Below, one piece after another: positions 14,531 through 23,585 of a DNA stretch of 27,341 nt; position 1 is the stretch's first letter, and the number at the start of each line of letters is the position of its first letter. Position numbers and translations under genes: made by a program. The notes under the pieces were generated by a model. The model saw only the letters and a program-made list of their open reading frames with translations, was not told the origin of the DNA and did not search any database. The DNA is from Minisyncoccota bacterium (GTDB lineage: Bacteria; Patescibacteriota; Minisyncoccia; Minisyncoccales; GCA-002788555): positions 1 through 27,341 of the forward strand of contig JAQVET010000002.1 of NCBI GenBank assembly GCA_028697615.1, given 5' to 3'.

Positions 14531-16327
14531 ATGAATAAAAATCAAAATTTAAATTCAAAAGCTGATTTTTCAATTAAAGATAAATATCTTTTTGAAATTT
14601 CTTTTGAAGTAGTAAATAAAGTAGGGGGGATATATACGGTTTTAACCTCAAAAATTTCAGCTCTTCTTAAATATATATCTCGGGACCATTATTTTTTAGT
14701 TGGTCCTTATTTTAAAGAAAAGGCGCAAGGTGAGTTTATAGAAAAAAAACCACCTATTTTTTTGCAAAAAATATTTAAAGAACTTGAAACCGAAGAAATT
14801 TTTTGTCATTTTGGAGAATGGCTCACTAAAGATAATCCTAATGTTATACTTTTTGATTTTTCAAATATTAAAGAAAAAATTTCCGAAATAAAAAAATATC
14901 TCTGGGAAAAATTTGGAGTAGATTCACTTAAAGCCCCTGAAGATTTTGATATATCTTTACTTTTTGGATTTGCAGTAGGGAAGTTTTTTGAAAAAATTCA
15001 AAATCCAGATTTTATTTTACATTTTCATGAATGGCAATCTGGTTCTGCCCTGCTCTATCTTCATTCGAGTGGTTTTCCCACAGTTTTTACTACACATTCT
15101 ACTGTTTTAGGTCGAACTTTGGCAGGAAATGGAATTGATATCTATTCAAAAGATATAGATGTTCAAAAAGAAGTTTTTAATTTAAATATTACTGCAAAAC
15201 ATTCTTTAGAGAAAGCAATTGCTTTAAATGCTGATGTTTTTACAACAGTAAGCGAAATTACTGCTGAGGAATGTGAAAAATTTTTAGGAAGAAGGCCGGA
15301 TATTGTGTTACCCAACGGTCTTGCTGATGAAAGTTTTCTTAACTTTGAAGATCTCACAATATCTCATCGTTTATTAAAGAGTCGCCTTAATGAATTTTTG
15401 TTTTATTATTTTTTCCCCTACTATTCTTTTAATATCAAAAAAACACTTTATTATTTTTTTACTGGTAGATATGAATTTCAAAATAAAGGAATTGATATTT
15501 TTATTGAAGCCTTATCAGAATTAAATAAAATTCTTAAAAAAGAAAAAGGGAGTAAAAATATTATTGCTATTTTTTGGGCTCCTATCCAAAATAATAAAGG
15601 TATTCGTCCTGAACTTTCCAATTCAAGAGAAATATATTTAGATATTAAAGATGACTTCGAAGAAATCACTCAAGAGGTTGAAGAAAATTTTCTTTATTAT
15701 CTTTTAACGCAGAAACCCTTAGATAAAAATGGTATTTTTGGTAGAGAATTTATTTCAAATTTAGAGAGAAAAATTTATAGACTTAAAAAAGAGGGACTAC
15801 CTCCTTTAACTTCACATTTAATTGATGAAGAAAGTGATCCAATTATTCAATCTTTTAAAAAATTTAATCTTTTAAACAATAAAGATGATAAAGTTAAAGT
15901 AGTTCTTTATCCCATATATCTTACTGGTCACGATGGTCTTTTAAATATGACGTACAGAGAAGCATTAATAGCAGGTCATTTAGGTGTATTTCCATCTTTT
16001 TATGAACCATGGGGATATACGCCTTTGGAGACAGCTGCTTTGGGGGTATGTTCTGTAACTTCTGATATAAGTGGATTTGGTAAATTTATCGAGGATAATC
16101 GACAAAATCAAGATGGAGGTATTTTTATTCTTAAAAGAAAAAACTCAAATAGACAAGAAATTATAGATAGACTAACCAAAATTTTATATGATTTTTCTCA
16201 ATTTTCAAAAAGAGAAAGAATAGAAAATAAAATTATGGCCCGGCAACTTGCCTCATTGGCTAATTGGGATAGATTTATTTTAAATTATCTTAAGGCATAC
16301 GAACTTTCTTTAAAAAAGAAAATGTAA
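14531..16327 (+). CDS. GT3-family glycogen synthase (eukaryote/Bacteroidetes type)
   Basis: A 598-residue retaining glycosyltransferase expected to extend alpha-1,4-glucan from a nucleotide-glucose. Motifs are of the GT3 (Gsy) family, not GlgA: FEISFEVVNKVGGIYTVL near residue 20, HFHEWQSG (164-170), TTHSTVLGRTLAG, VLPNGLADE, and PSFYEPWGYTPLE with the catalytic-type E-x7-E pair E492 and E500, then TSDISGFG. GT3 enzymes in animals and fungi use UDP-glucose and are regulated by phosphorylation; bacterial members lack most of that regulation. The length is slightly below the eukaryotic 640-740. A 3-nt gap leads to glgA, so two unrelated glycogen synthase families are co-transcribed. Confidence 0.92.
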   Translation: MNKNQNLNSKADFSIKDKYLFEISFEVVNKVGGIYTVLTSKISALLKYISRDHYFLVGPYFKEKAQGEFIEKKPPIFLQKIFKELETEEIFCHFGEWLTKDNPNVILFDFSNIKEKISEIKKYLWEKFGVDSLKAPEDFDISLLFGFAVGKFFEKIQNPDFILHFHEWQSGSALLYLHSSGFPTVFTTHSTVLGRTLAGNGIDIYSKDIDVQKEVFNLNITAKHSLEKAIALNADVFTTVSEITAEECEKFLGRRPDIVLPNGLADESFLNFEDLTISHRLLKSRLNEFLFYYFFPYYSFNIKKTLYYFFTGRYEFQNKGIDIFIEALSELNKILKKEKGSKNIIAIFWAPIQNNKGIRPELSNSREIYLDIKDDFEEITQEVEENFLYYLLTQKPLDKNGIFGREFISNLERKIYRLKKEGLPPLTSHLIDEESDPIIQSFKKFNLLNNKDDKVKVVLYPIYLTGHDGLLNMTYREALIAGHLGVFPSFYEPWGYTPLETAALGVCSVTSDISGFGKFIEDNRQNQDGGIFILKRKNSNRQEIIDRLTKILYDFSQFSKRERIENKIMARQLASLANWDRFILNYLKAYELSLKKKM

Positions 16328-16330
16328 AAT

Positions 16331-17845
16331 ATGGTTATTTTTCCTACTAAAAAACATTTAAAAGTTTTATTTGTTTCATCAGAAGCTGCTCCTTATGCAC
16401 AGGCCGGTGGTTTGGGTCAGGTTATGTATTCTCTTCCAAAAGCTTTGAGAGAAATAGGTGTAGACGCACGAATATTTATTCCCAAATATGGAAATATTGA
16501 TGCTCAAAAAAAATATAATCTTAAGACAATTTATCAACATCTTGAGGTTCCTACCGGTGATGAAAAAACACCATCTTTAATTTGTAATGTTAAATTTTTT
16601 CAGCCTCAGAATGAAAAAGAAGCTCCTGTATATTTTTTGGAAAATATGGAATATTATGAAAAAAGAGCAAATATCTATGGCTATAGCGATGATAGTATTC
16701 GTTTTGGACTTTTATCTAGAGGGGTTTTAGAATTTTTAGAAAAAAATTCAGATTGGTTACCAGATGTTCTTAATTGTCTTGATTGGCAAACTGGCTATTG
16801 TGTTAATTTTTTTAAAACAAAATATCAAAATTCACAAAAACTTAAAAATTTGATAGTTGTTTTTTCTATTCACAATCTTCATCACCAGGGAACATTTGAT
16901 CATAGATTGGTAAGTGAACTTGATTTCGATGATGGAAAAAGTGAAATACCATCTTTTTTTTCAGAAAGATTTCCTAAAATTAATGCTATGAAAAGAGGAA
17001 TTATTTATTCCGATGCGATAAATACGGTTTCTGAAACTTATAGTCGTGAGATATTAACTCCAGAGTATGGTGAAGGCTTAGATAAACTTTTACTTGAAGT
17101 TAAAGAGAAACTTTTTGGTATTTTAAATGGAATTGACTATGATTTTTGGAATCCAAAAACAGATAAATTAATTTACAAAAATTATACTTCTTTGAGTATT
17201 TATAAAAAGAAAGACAATAAAATAGCTCTTCAAAAAGAATTTAATCTTCCATTAAAAAAGAATATCCCTGTCGTTTCAATGGTTAGTCGGCTTGATGAAC
17301 AGAAGGGAATTGATCTTGTATTGGAGACCATTGATCATCTTTTAAAAGAGATGAGTTTTCAATTTATTTTAGTAGGAGGTGGTTCTGAAAGATATACAAA
17401 ACCTCTTTTGGAATTGAAAGAAAGGTATCCTAAAAAAATCGGAGTTTTTCTTCTACCAAATTTTACATTGCCACATTTAGTTTTTGCTGGGAGTGATATA
17501 ATTTTATGTCCTTCTCGTTTTGAGCCATGTGGTGTTACCCATCTCCAAGCAATGAAATACGGAACAGTTCCACTTGTAAGAAAGACGGGTGGTCTTGCTG
17601 ACACTGTAGAAAATTTTAATCCTACAAGTGGTTCAGGGTATGGTTTTGTATTTGAAAATTATGATAGATGGTGTTTTTTTAAAGAAATGGTGAGGGCATT
17701 GGAAAATTTTAAATACAAAAAAACATGGGAGGGTTTACAAAAAAGAGTAATGGAATTAGATTTTTCATGGAAGGAGTCGGCAAAAAAATATTTACAACTT
17801 TATAAAAAGGCTTTTGAAATTAAAAGAGTAAAAAGAGAGAAATAA
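16331..17845 (+). CDS. glgA: GT5-family glycogen/starch synthase GlgA
   Basis: Transfers glucose from ADP-glucose (or UDP-glucose) to the non-reducing end of an alpha-1,4-glucan. The 504-residue GT-B protein has the N-terminal starch-synthase catalytic domain (VLFVSSEAAPYAQAGGLGQV; VFSIHNLHHQG; NTVSETYSREI; GILNGIDYDFWNP) and the C-terminal GT1-like domain (SMVSRLDEQKGIDLV; PSRFEPCGVTHLQAMKYG with E398; VRKTGGLADTV). The Lys of the usual K-T/V-G-G-L motif, which contacts the sugar nucleotide, is Gln24 here (AQAGGLG). The protein otherwise looks intact. It sits 3 nt behind the GT3 gene. Confidence 0.95.
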   Translation: MVIFPTKKHLKVLFVSSEAAPYAQAGGLGQVMYSLPKALREIGVDARIFIPKYGNIDAQKKYNLKTIYQHLEVPTGDEKTPSLICNVKFFQPQNEKEAPVYFLENMEYYEKRANIYGYSDDSIRFGLLSRGVLEFLEKNSDWLPDVLNCLDWQTGYCVNFFKTKYQNSQKLKNLIVVFSIHNLHHQGTFDHRLVSELDFDDGKSEIPSFFSERFPKINAMKRGIIYSDAINTVSETYSREILTPEYGEGLDKLLLEVKEKLFGILNGIDYDFWNPKTDKLIYKNYTSLSIYKKKDNKIALQKEFNLPLKKNIPVVSMVSRLDEQKGIDLVLETIDHLLKEMSFQFILVGGGSERYTKPLLELKERYPKKIGVFLLPNFTLPHLVFAGSDIILCPSRFEPCGVTHLQAMKYGTVPLVRKTGGLADTVENFNPTSGSGYGFVFENYDRWCFFKEMVRALENFKYKKTWEGLQKRVMELDFSWKESAKKYLQLYKKAFEIKRVKREK

Positions 17846-17883
17846 TTACTACTATCAATTAGAAAATTAACCAAACAAACCCT

Positions 17884-18453
17884 ATGAGTAAAAAAAATAT
17901 TATTACAATAGTTGTAGTTGTTTTAGTTCTTGCTGGTTGTGCAGCAGGAGGATATTACTTATGGCAGCAAAAGGAAATAAGAACATATATTCGTTGGAAT
18001 GTGCCAGAAGGAGTTTTACCCAAAGGAGATGAAAAAGAAATAAAGAAAGTAATTTATGACCACTTTAATACCAAAGAAGGAAGAGATTATGTTAAATCTC
18101 TTAAAAAATGGGGTTATTACGATTCTATTGAAATTCAAAAAGAAGAAGTAGATGAAGAACAAAATATTATTCATTTTGCTCCGCAAATTTACGAGATTTC
18201 AACCAATAAACCACCACAAATAGATGGAGGAATAGATTATATAATGAGAAAGGTTGATGGTAAGTGGAAGATCACCAAAAATTGTGAGGACGAATATTTA
18301 GAATGGCTTCCATTGTGTGAGAAGATAGATATAGAATTTCTTAACTCTATTGGGATAAAAGCCACCCATAAAGATTTTGAAGAATCTTTAAAACTTATCT
18401 ATAATCTCTGTGGAAAAGAATATAAACCAAATGAAAATCAAAACAATAAATAA
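17884..18453 (+). CDS. Small membrane-anchored protein of unknown function
   Basis: A 189-residue protein that I do not recognise. It opens with MSKKN and a hydrophobic run of about 18 residues (IITIVVVVLVLAGCAAGGYYLW). LAGC resembles a lipobox, but the hydrophobic stretch continues beyond Cys, so an uncleaved membrane anchor is as likely. The rest is a soluble, mixed charged domain with WKITKNCEDEYLEWLPLCE and a final Cys, so three cysteines lie outside the membrane and could form a disulfide. It follows glgA by 38 bp, and its 3' end overlaps the start of the large surface protein by 23 nt, which suggests coupled expression with that protein. Confidence 0.7.
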   Translation: MSKKNIITIVVVVLVLAGCAAGGYYLWQQKEIRTYIRWNVPEGVLPKGDEKEIKKVIYDHFNTKEGRDYVKSLKKWGYYDSIEIQKEEVDEEQNIIHFAPQIYEISTNKPPQIDGGIDYIMRKVDGKWKITKNCEDEYLEWLPLCEKIDIEFLNSIGIKATHKDFEESLKLIYNLCGKEYKPNENQNNK

Positions 18454-21400
18454 AATTCCTTTTAAAACAATATTTATCTTAATAGTTTTTGGTCTAAGTA
18501 TTTTTTTTATTTATTCTTTTATCTTTGCTCAAGAAGATAGTTCTTTATATATCCTCCCGTATCCAAAAGGTAAAACATATATCTGCATTCAAGGTAATTG
18601 TAATCCACAAACAAACTCTGGCAATTTTTCCCACTGCGCTGATGATTATAACTATTATGCTTTTGATTTTAATTTAAAGGATGGAGATGATGTGGTTGCG
18701 AGCAGAGGAGGCAGAGTGCTTGCAGTAAAAGATGATTCTAATATTGGGTGTGTTAAAAAGAAAAATTGTGTGGCATACGCTAACTATGTTCTCATAGATC
18801 ATCAAGATGGAACATCAGCACTATATCTTCACTTAAAATACAAATCAGTAAAGGTAAGTAAAGGAGAAGATGTTTTACAGGGTCAAGTTATTGCCAAAGC
18901 AGATACAACAGGATACACTACAGGTTCACATCTCCATTTCCAAGTCCAAAAAACACCAAAACAGGGTCAAGGATATGTTCAAAAATCACTGCCAATATCT
19001 TTCTCTGACACAGATCTCTGTCAAAAAGAAGAAGATTGTATTCCAAAACAAGGAAAAGAATACATTGCAGGAATAGTTCCACCCACGCAAGGCGCAATAA
19101 CCCCAGAGAAACCATTGAGTTTTTGGGAAAAGGTAAGAATAGCTATTAGTAATTTCTGGGACGAGATAAAAGGATTATTTAGTTTTGGGAATCAATCACA
19201 AAAAGATGAACAAGAATCAAAAGCAAAAGTTGAAAGGATAGTAGAACAAAAAATCAAAGAAGAAAATAATAATAAAGAGTCAAATAATGAAAAATGGGAC
19301 TCAAAACTTCTCAAAGTATTTCCTGAGGTTGTGCAAGCAGAGCCAGGAACCAATTTTTATTTATCAGTAGCATTTCAAAATACAGGAAACACCTCTTGGA
19401 AGAAAGATAAGGTTTCTTTAAATATTCTTGGAGGAGAAGAAGGCACAACAATAAAATTCTATCATCCATCCTGGAAAACAAAATATCGACCAGCAAGTTT
19501 AAATCAAGAAGTCAAACCAGGAGAAATTGCCACATTTTCTTTTCAAATACATATCCCAGAGAATATTGAAAACAAGGAATATACACTGCAATTTCTTCCT
19601 GCATATCTTTATGGCAGTGATTGGTATTTTATTGGTCAGGTTCCAGCAAGTGTTTATTTCAAACCACTTATATCTTTTATTGAAAATCCACCACAAGAAC
19701 TAAAAAAAGAGGTTGAAAAAGCACTTCCCAGTATTAAGGAAGCACTTGCCCAGCCAGAAATCCCTACACAAACACCATCTCCATCACCTTCACCACCAAA
19801 AGACAATATCTCTCCAATAACAACCTTGTCCTTTCAAACACAAGATGGCAAAGATATATGTTTTAAAGAAGACGAATGGCAAACACAAAAAATCAAAGTA
19901 ATCTTAACATCAAAAGATCAAGGTTCCTCTGGAATTAAAGGAATTTATTATCAAATTAATAATGAATCACCAGTTTGTGTTCAAGGACCAAAAGCAGAAT
20001 TCACCTTAGGGGAATCTGGTATTTTTAAAATTCAATATTATTCTCAAGATAACAATAACAATCAAGAAAATATCAACAAAAAAACAATAAAGATAGATCT
20101 AACCTCAAAGGATGTTGTTATCAATGAGATTGCCTGGATGGGTACAAAAACAAACGCTGCTGATGAATGGATTGAACTCTACAACACAACAAATAAAGAA
20201 ATCAAACTCACGGATTGGAAGATAATAGCAGCAGATGGCCAGCCCAAGATTAATCTTGAAGGCAAAATTCCAGCCCATAGTTATTATCTTTTAGAAAGAA
20301 CAGATGACAATACAATTTCTGATATTCAAGCAGATAAAATATATACTGGTGCCCTTGCAAACACAGGAGAAAGTCTAAGATTAGTTGATAAAGAAAATAA
20401 CATAATTGATATGGTTGACTGTTCTCAAGGCTGGCCTGCCGGAGACAGCAGTGAAAAAATATCAATGGAGAGAATAGATCCTTGGCAGATAGGTAGTGAT
20501 CCTGGAAACTGGGAATCTAATAACAAAAAAATAATAAATGGCAAGGATGCACAAAACAGTCCAATCTTCGGTACTCCAAAATCTCCAAATAGCACTATTC
20601 CTAAGGTTGCGGTCACAAATCCTGAAAATGACTCGATTCAAAAAAACTCAAATGTCCAAATCAAATGGAAAATTGAAAATTTAGGCATTGGTGTGAAAGA
20701 ATTTAATGTATTTTCGACTATGGAAGGCGAGACGCAGTCGAGAAGGATAAATAATGAACCCATTCCCTTTAAAAAAGATAAAATAGAATATCTATTAGAT
20801 TTCAAAGTTGAAAACAAAAAAACTTATAATTTATGGATTTCTTACACTAATATTTTAGGAAGAACATTTAACACAGAAAAGATAACTTTCAAGACTGAAT
20901 TTCAATGGGCTATCTTCCCATTGGATCAAGGAAATGTTTTTGGAAGAATTTCTCTTGCTTTGGATAAAGATAATAATCCTGCTATCGCCTATATTGCAGA
21001 TGATGGCTTAAGATATCTTCGATTTAACGGAGAAAAATGGGAAATCCCAGTAATAATTGACACTGCACCTGTTGAAAATAAAATGGACGAGTATTCTATT
21101 TCTTTAAAATTTGATCACAATAATAACCCTACAATAGCTTATGCTTATATTGAGAAAATAGTTCCAAATCGATATGGTCCCGATGGTATCCATGAAATAA
21201 TAAAATTAGTAAAATCAAAGGATGGAGGAGTCACATGGGAATCAAGTACAGTAAAAGGAATCGAATTCGTCACTTACCGCATTAAAAATATTTCTCTTGC
21301 TTTCGATCAAGAAAACAATCCAGGGATTGCCGTTTTATTTAATGATGCCGCTATGCGTGGTCAGTTATATTATTTTTTTTCTAAAGATAATGAATGGACT

Positions 21401-22054
21401 AAAGAAAGAATCGATGAAACTGTTCAACCATTTTCTCTTTCATTAATTTTTTTAGGTAATAAGCCAATAATTTTTTATTCAGATCTATTACCATGTGCAG
21501 GAATGTGTGGTTCTACTAGTAGTTTAGCTTATTTATATTTTGATTCTGAAAAACATGAATGGGGACAAGAAATACTTGAAGAGGGCTGGATATGTTTCGA
21601 TAGAACTGGATTTGGCATCTCTTCTTCTATTGATAAAAACGGAGGTATTGGTCTTTCTTACATCAGACATTATGGTCCTCATTTATATACTCCTCCACGC
21701 CAATATTATGAAGGTTTAAAATATATTTACTTCGATACAAAAAATGGCTTACCACTACAGATTGTATCTAAAGAAGAAATTTTAGGAGAAGACAAGTTAG
21801 GGGAAGAGACATCTTTGGTTTTTGACCAAAATAATAATCCATTGATTAGTTATTACAGTGGTGTCTCTCAAAATCTCTGGCTTACCTTCTTTGATGGTCA
21901 AAATTGGCAAAAAGAGGTTATTGACTTTGAAGGTGATGTTGGAAGATATTCTTCCTTGGCAATTACCAAAGATAATATTCCAATAATTGCATATTATGAT
22001 CAGACAAACAAAGCTTTGAAGGTTGCAATTTTGGGGTGGTATGGAAGCAATTGA
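18431..22054 (+). CDS. Large secreted multidomain protein: M23 peptidase, NBR1-like Ig, lamin-tail and beta-propeller domains
   Basis: A 1207-residue exported protein. In order: an N-terminal signal or anchor segment (about 10-30); an M23/LytM-type domain (about 45-180) with GSHLHFQV (H167, H169) and AFDFN (D79); a charged linker; an NBR1 four-tryptophan-like Ig domain (about 285-410, with TGNTSWKKD, YRPASL, VKPGEIATFSF); a PSPSPSPP linker; an Ig-like domain; a lamin-tail domain (from about 561, INEIAWMG...DEWIELYN); another beta-sandwich (about 700-795); and six or so propeller-type repeats with the pattern SLAFDxxNNPxIAY (about 800-1205). The classical M23 His four residues before D79 is Tyr; H68 may replace it or the domain may be inactive. 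ATG 18431 is preferred over GTG 18410. Likely cell-surface adhesion or wall remodelling; ligand unknown. Confidence 0.85.
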   Translation: MKIKTINKIPFKTIFILIVFGLSIFFIYSFIFAQEDSSLYILPYPKGKTYICIQGNCNPQTNSGNFSHCADDYNYYAFDFNLKDGDDVVASRGGRVLAVKDDSNIGCVKKKNCVAYANYVLIDHQDGTSALYLHLKYKSVKVSKGEDVLQGQVIAKADTTGYTTGSHLHFQVQKTPKQGQGYVQKSLPISFSDTDLCQKEEDCIPKQGKEYIAGIVPPTQGAITPEKPLSFWEKVRIAISNFWDEIKGLFSFGNQSQKDEQESKAKVERIVEQKIKEENNNKESNNEKWDSKLLKVFPEVVQAEPGTNFYLSVAFQNTGNTSWKKDKVSLNILGGEEGTTIKFYHPSWKTKYRPASLNQEVKPGEIATFSFQIHIPENIENKEYTLQFLPAYLYGSDWYFIGQVPASVYFKPLISFIENPPQELKKEVEKALPSIKEALAQPEIPTQTPSPSPSPPKDNISPITTLSFQTQDGKDICFKEDEWQTQKIKVILTSKDQGSSGIKGIYYQINNESPVCVQGPKAEFTLGESGIFKIQYYSQDNNNNQENINKKTIKIDLTSKDVVINEIAWMGTKTNAADEWIELYNTTNKEIKLTDWKIIAADGQPKINLEGKIPAHSYYLLERTDDNTISDIQADKIYTGALANTGESLRLVDKENNIIDMVDCSQGWPAGDSSEKISMERIDPWQIGSDPGNWESNNKKIINGKDAQNSPIFGTPKSPNSTIPKVAVTNPENDSIQKNSNVQIKWKIENLGIGVKEFNVFSTMEGETQSRRINNEPIPFKKDKIEYLLDFKVENKKTYNLWISYTNILGRTFNTEKITFKTEFQWAIFPLDQGNVFGRISLALDKDNNPAIAYIADDGLRYLRFNGEKWEIPVIIDTAPVENKMDEYSISLKFDHNNNPTIAYAYIEKIVPNRYGPDGIHEIIKLVKSKDGGVTWESSTVKGIEFVTYRIKNISLAFDQENNPGIAVLFNDAAMRGQLYYFFSKDNEWTKERIDETVQPFSLSLIFLGNKPIIFYSDLLPCAGMCGSTSSLAYLYFDSEKHEWGQEILEEGWICFDRTGFGISSSIDKNGGIGLSYIRHYGPHLYTPPRQYYEGLKYIYFDTKNGLPLQIVSKEEILGEDKLGEETSLVFDQNNNPLISYYSGVSQNLWLTFFDGQNWQKEVIDFEGDVGRYSSLAITKDNIPIIAYYDQTNKALKVAILGWYGSN

Positions 22055-22079
22055 GAAATAGGTTTATATATAATATCAT

Positions 22080-22107
22080 TTGAAAAAAAGAAAAATTAGG
22101 GTATATT
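22080..22107 (+). promoter_or_regulatory. Possible promoter for the GH57 cluster
   Basis: TTGAAA (22080-22085), 16-bp spacer, TATATT (22102-22107), about 150 nt upstream of the GH57 start. The intergenic stretch 22055-22264 otherwise contains only AT-rich sequence without a clear hairpin or RNA motif. Confidence 0.35.
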
Positions 22108-22264
22108 ATTTCAAAATTACGCAAAAACAACTTAGAAAAAATATTAAGAGATGACGCTTAAAATACGATAGATAAAATTAGTCTGAAATGGATATTTAAT
22201 ATTATCAAAAAATAAAAAATTACATTTTAATCAATTTAATAATACTAGTAAAATATAAATAATT

Positions 22265-23545
22265 ATGAAAATAATTTTAGCTAATTTTATGCATATTTAT
22301 CAGCCGCCTACGCAGTCTAGGGCGATGCTTGATAAAATTGTTCAGGAAAGTTATTTGAAGATTATTAAAATTTTAAAAAATAATCCAAAAATAAAGATTA
22401 ATTTAAATATTGCTGGGTGCCTTTTGGATCTTTTTGCCAAATTTGGCCATAAAAAAATTATCGAAGAAATTAAAAATCTTGCTAAGAAAGATCAAATTGA
22501 ATTTGTAAGTTCAGCAAAATATCATGCATTCCTACCTCTTTTACCCGAATTTGAAATAAGAAGACAAATCGAACTTAATGAACAAACTTGCAAAAAATTT
22601 TTTGGTAAATTATGGAAGCCAGAAGGTTTTCATATTCCTGAAATGGCTTATTCAAAAAAGGTTGCTAAAATTGTTGAAGGTTTCGGATATAAGTGGATTT
22701 TAGCCAACGAAACTGCTTATAATGGTAAACTTTTTTCAAATCTTGATTTTACCAAAACTTACAAAATTAAAAATTCTTCTTTGAAGATTTTTTTCCGTGA
22801 TAGAAAGATTAGTGATTTATTAAATGAAGGATTAGTATCAAATACAGATGATTTTTTAAAAAATGTCCAAAAAGAAATAGAACCAGGAGAGTATTTAATT
22901 TTGGCTACCGATGGAGAAATTTATGGGCATCAAAGACCGGGTCTTGAAGATGTTCTTGCAAAAATCTATGAACTTCCAGAAGTCAATCCTATTTTTATTT
23001 CAAAGTTGTCTTGTATATATCCTGAAGAAAGAGAAGTTGAGCCAATACCAAGTACGTGGGCTTCAATGGAGTCAGAAATTAAAAAGAAAATTTATTATGC
23101 CCAGTGGAAATATCCTGGTAATTCTATTCATAAAATGCAGTGGGATTTGACATATCTTGTTATAGATACTATTGAGAATTATAAAGATAAAACGTCAAAA
23201 GATTGGAGAAAAGCTCGTAGGCTTTTAGATCAAGGGCTTTATAGTTGTCAATATTGGTGGGGAAGCACATCTCCTTGGTGGGATATTAGAAATATTGAGG
23301 CAGGGGCACATCAACTTGTTGAAGCAGTAGAGGCCCTCAAGAATGTTGATAAAAAAATTTTAGAAAAGGCAAAAAATCTTTACCAAAAGATTATTTTTAC
23401 TGCTTTTGATTGGGAAAGAAGCGGTAAGGCACATCGTAAATCTATAGAATATACAGAAAAAATAGAAAGAGAACTTTATGGTGAAATTCGGCCAGCAACT
23501 AAAGAAGCACTTGAACTTTTAAATAAAAAGTTAAATTTAAATTAA
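22265..23545 (+). CDS. GH57-family glycoside hydrolase, short form
   Basis: A 426-residue GH57 protein acting on alpha-glucans; precise specificity (amylase, branching-type or other) is not readable. Motif 1 is H10-I-Y-Q-P instead of the usual HxHQP. Motif 3 FHIPEMAYS supplies the nucleophile E126, and motif 4 ILATDGEIYGHQRPG supplies acid D216. Later WWGSTSPWWD resembles the substrate-cleft tryptophans. Both catalytic acids are present, so it should be active. It shares the region with two glycogen synthases and a second, longer GH57. No signal peptide is visible, which points to cytoplasmic glucan. Conversion of motif 1 from HxH to HxY is a family-subgroup trait or a local oddity. Confidence 0.87.
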   Translation: MKIILANFMHIYQPPTQSRAMLDKIVQESYLKIIKILKNNPKIKINLNIAGCLLDLFAKFGHKKIIEEIKNLAKKDQIEFVSSAKYHAFLPLLPEFEIRRQIELNEQTCKKFFGKLWKPEGFHIPEMAYSKKVAKIVEGFGYKWILANETAYNGKLFSNLDFTKTYKIKNSSLKIFFRDRKISDLLNEGLVSNTDDFLKNVQKEIEPGEYLILATDGEIYGHQRPGLEDVLAKIYELPEVNPIFISKLSCIYPEEREVEPIPSTWASMESEIKKKIYYAQWKYPGNSIHKMQWDLTYLVIDTIENYKDKTSKDWRKARRLLDQGLYSCQYWWGSTSPWWDIRNIEAGAHQLVEAVEALKNVDKKILEKAKNLYQKIIFTAFDWERSGKAHRKSIEYTEKIERELYGEIRPATKEALELLNKKLNLN

Positions 23546-23585
23546 AAGTAATTTTAAATTATTTAATTATTTTTAGATTATTAAT

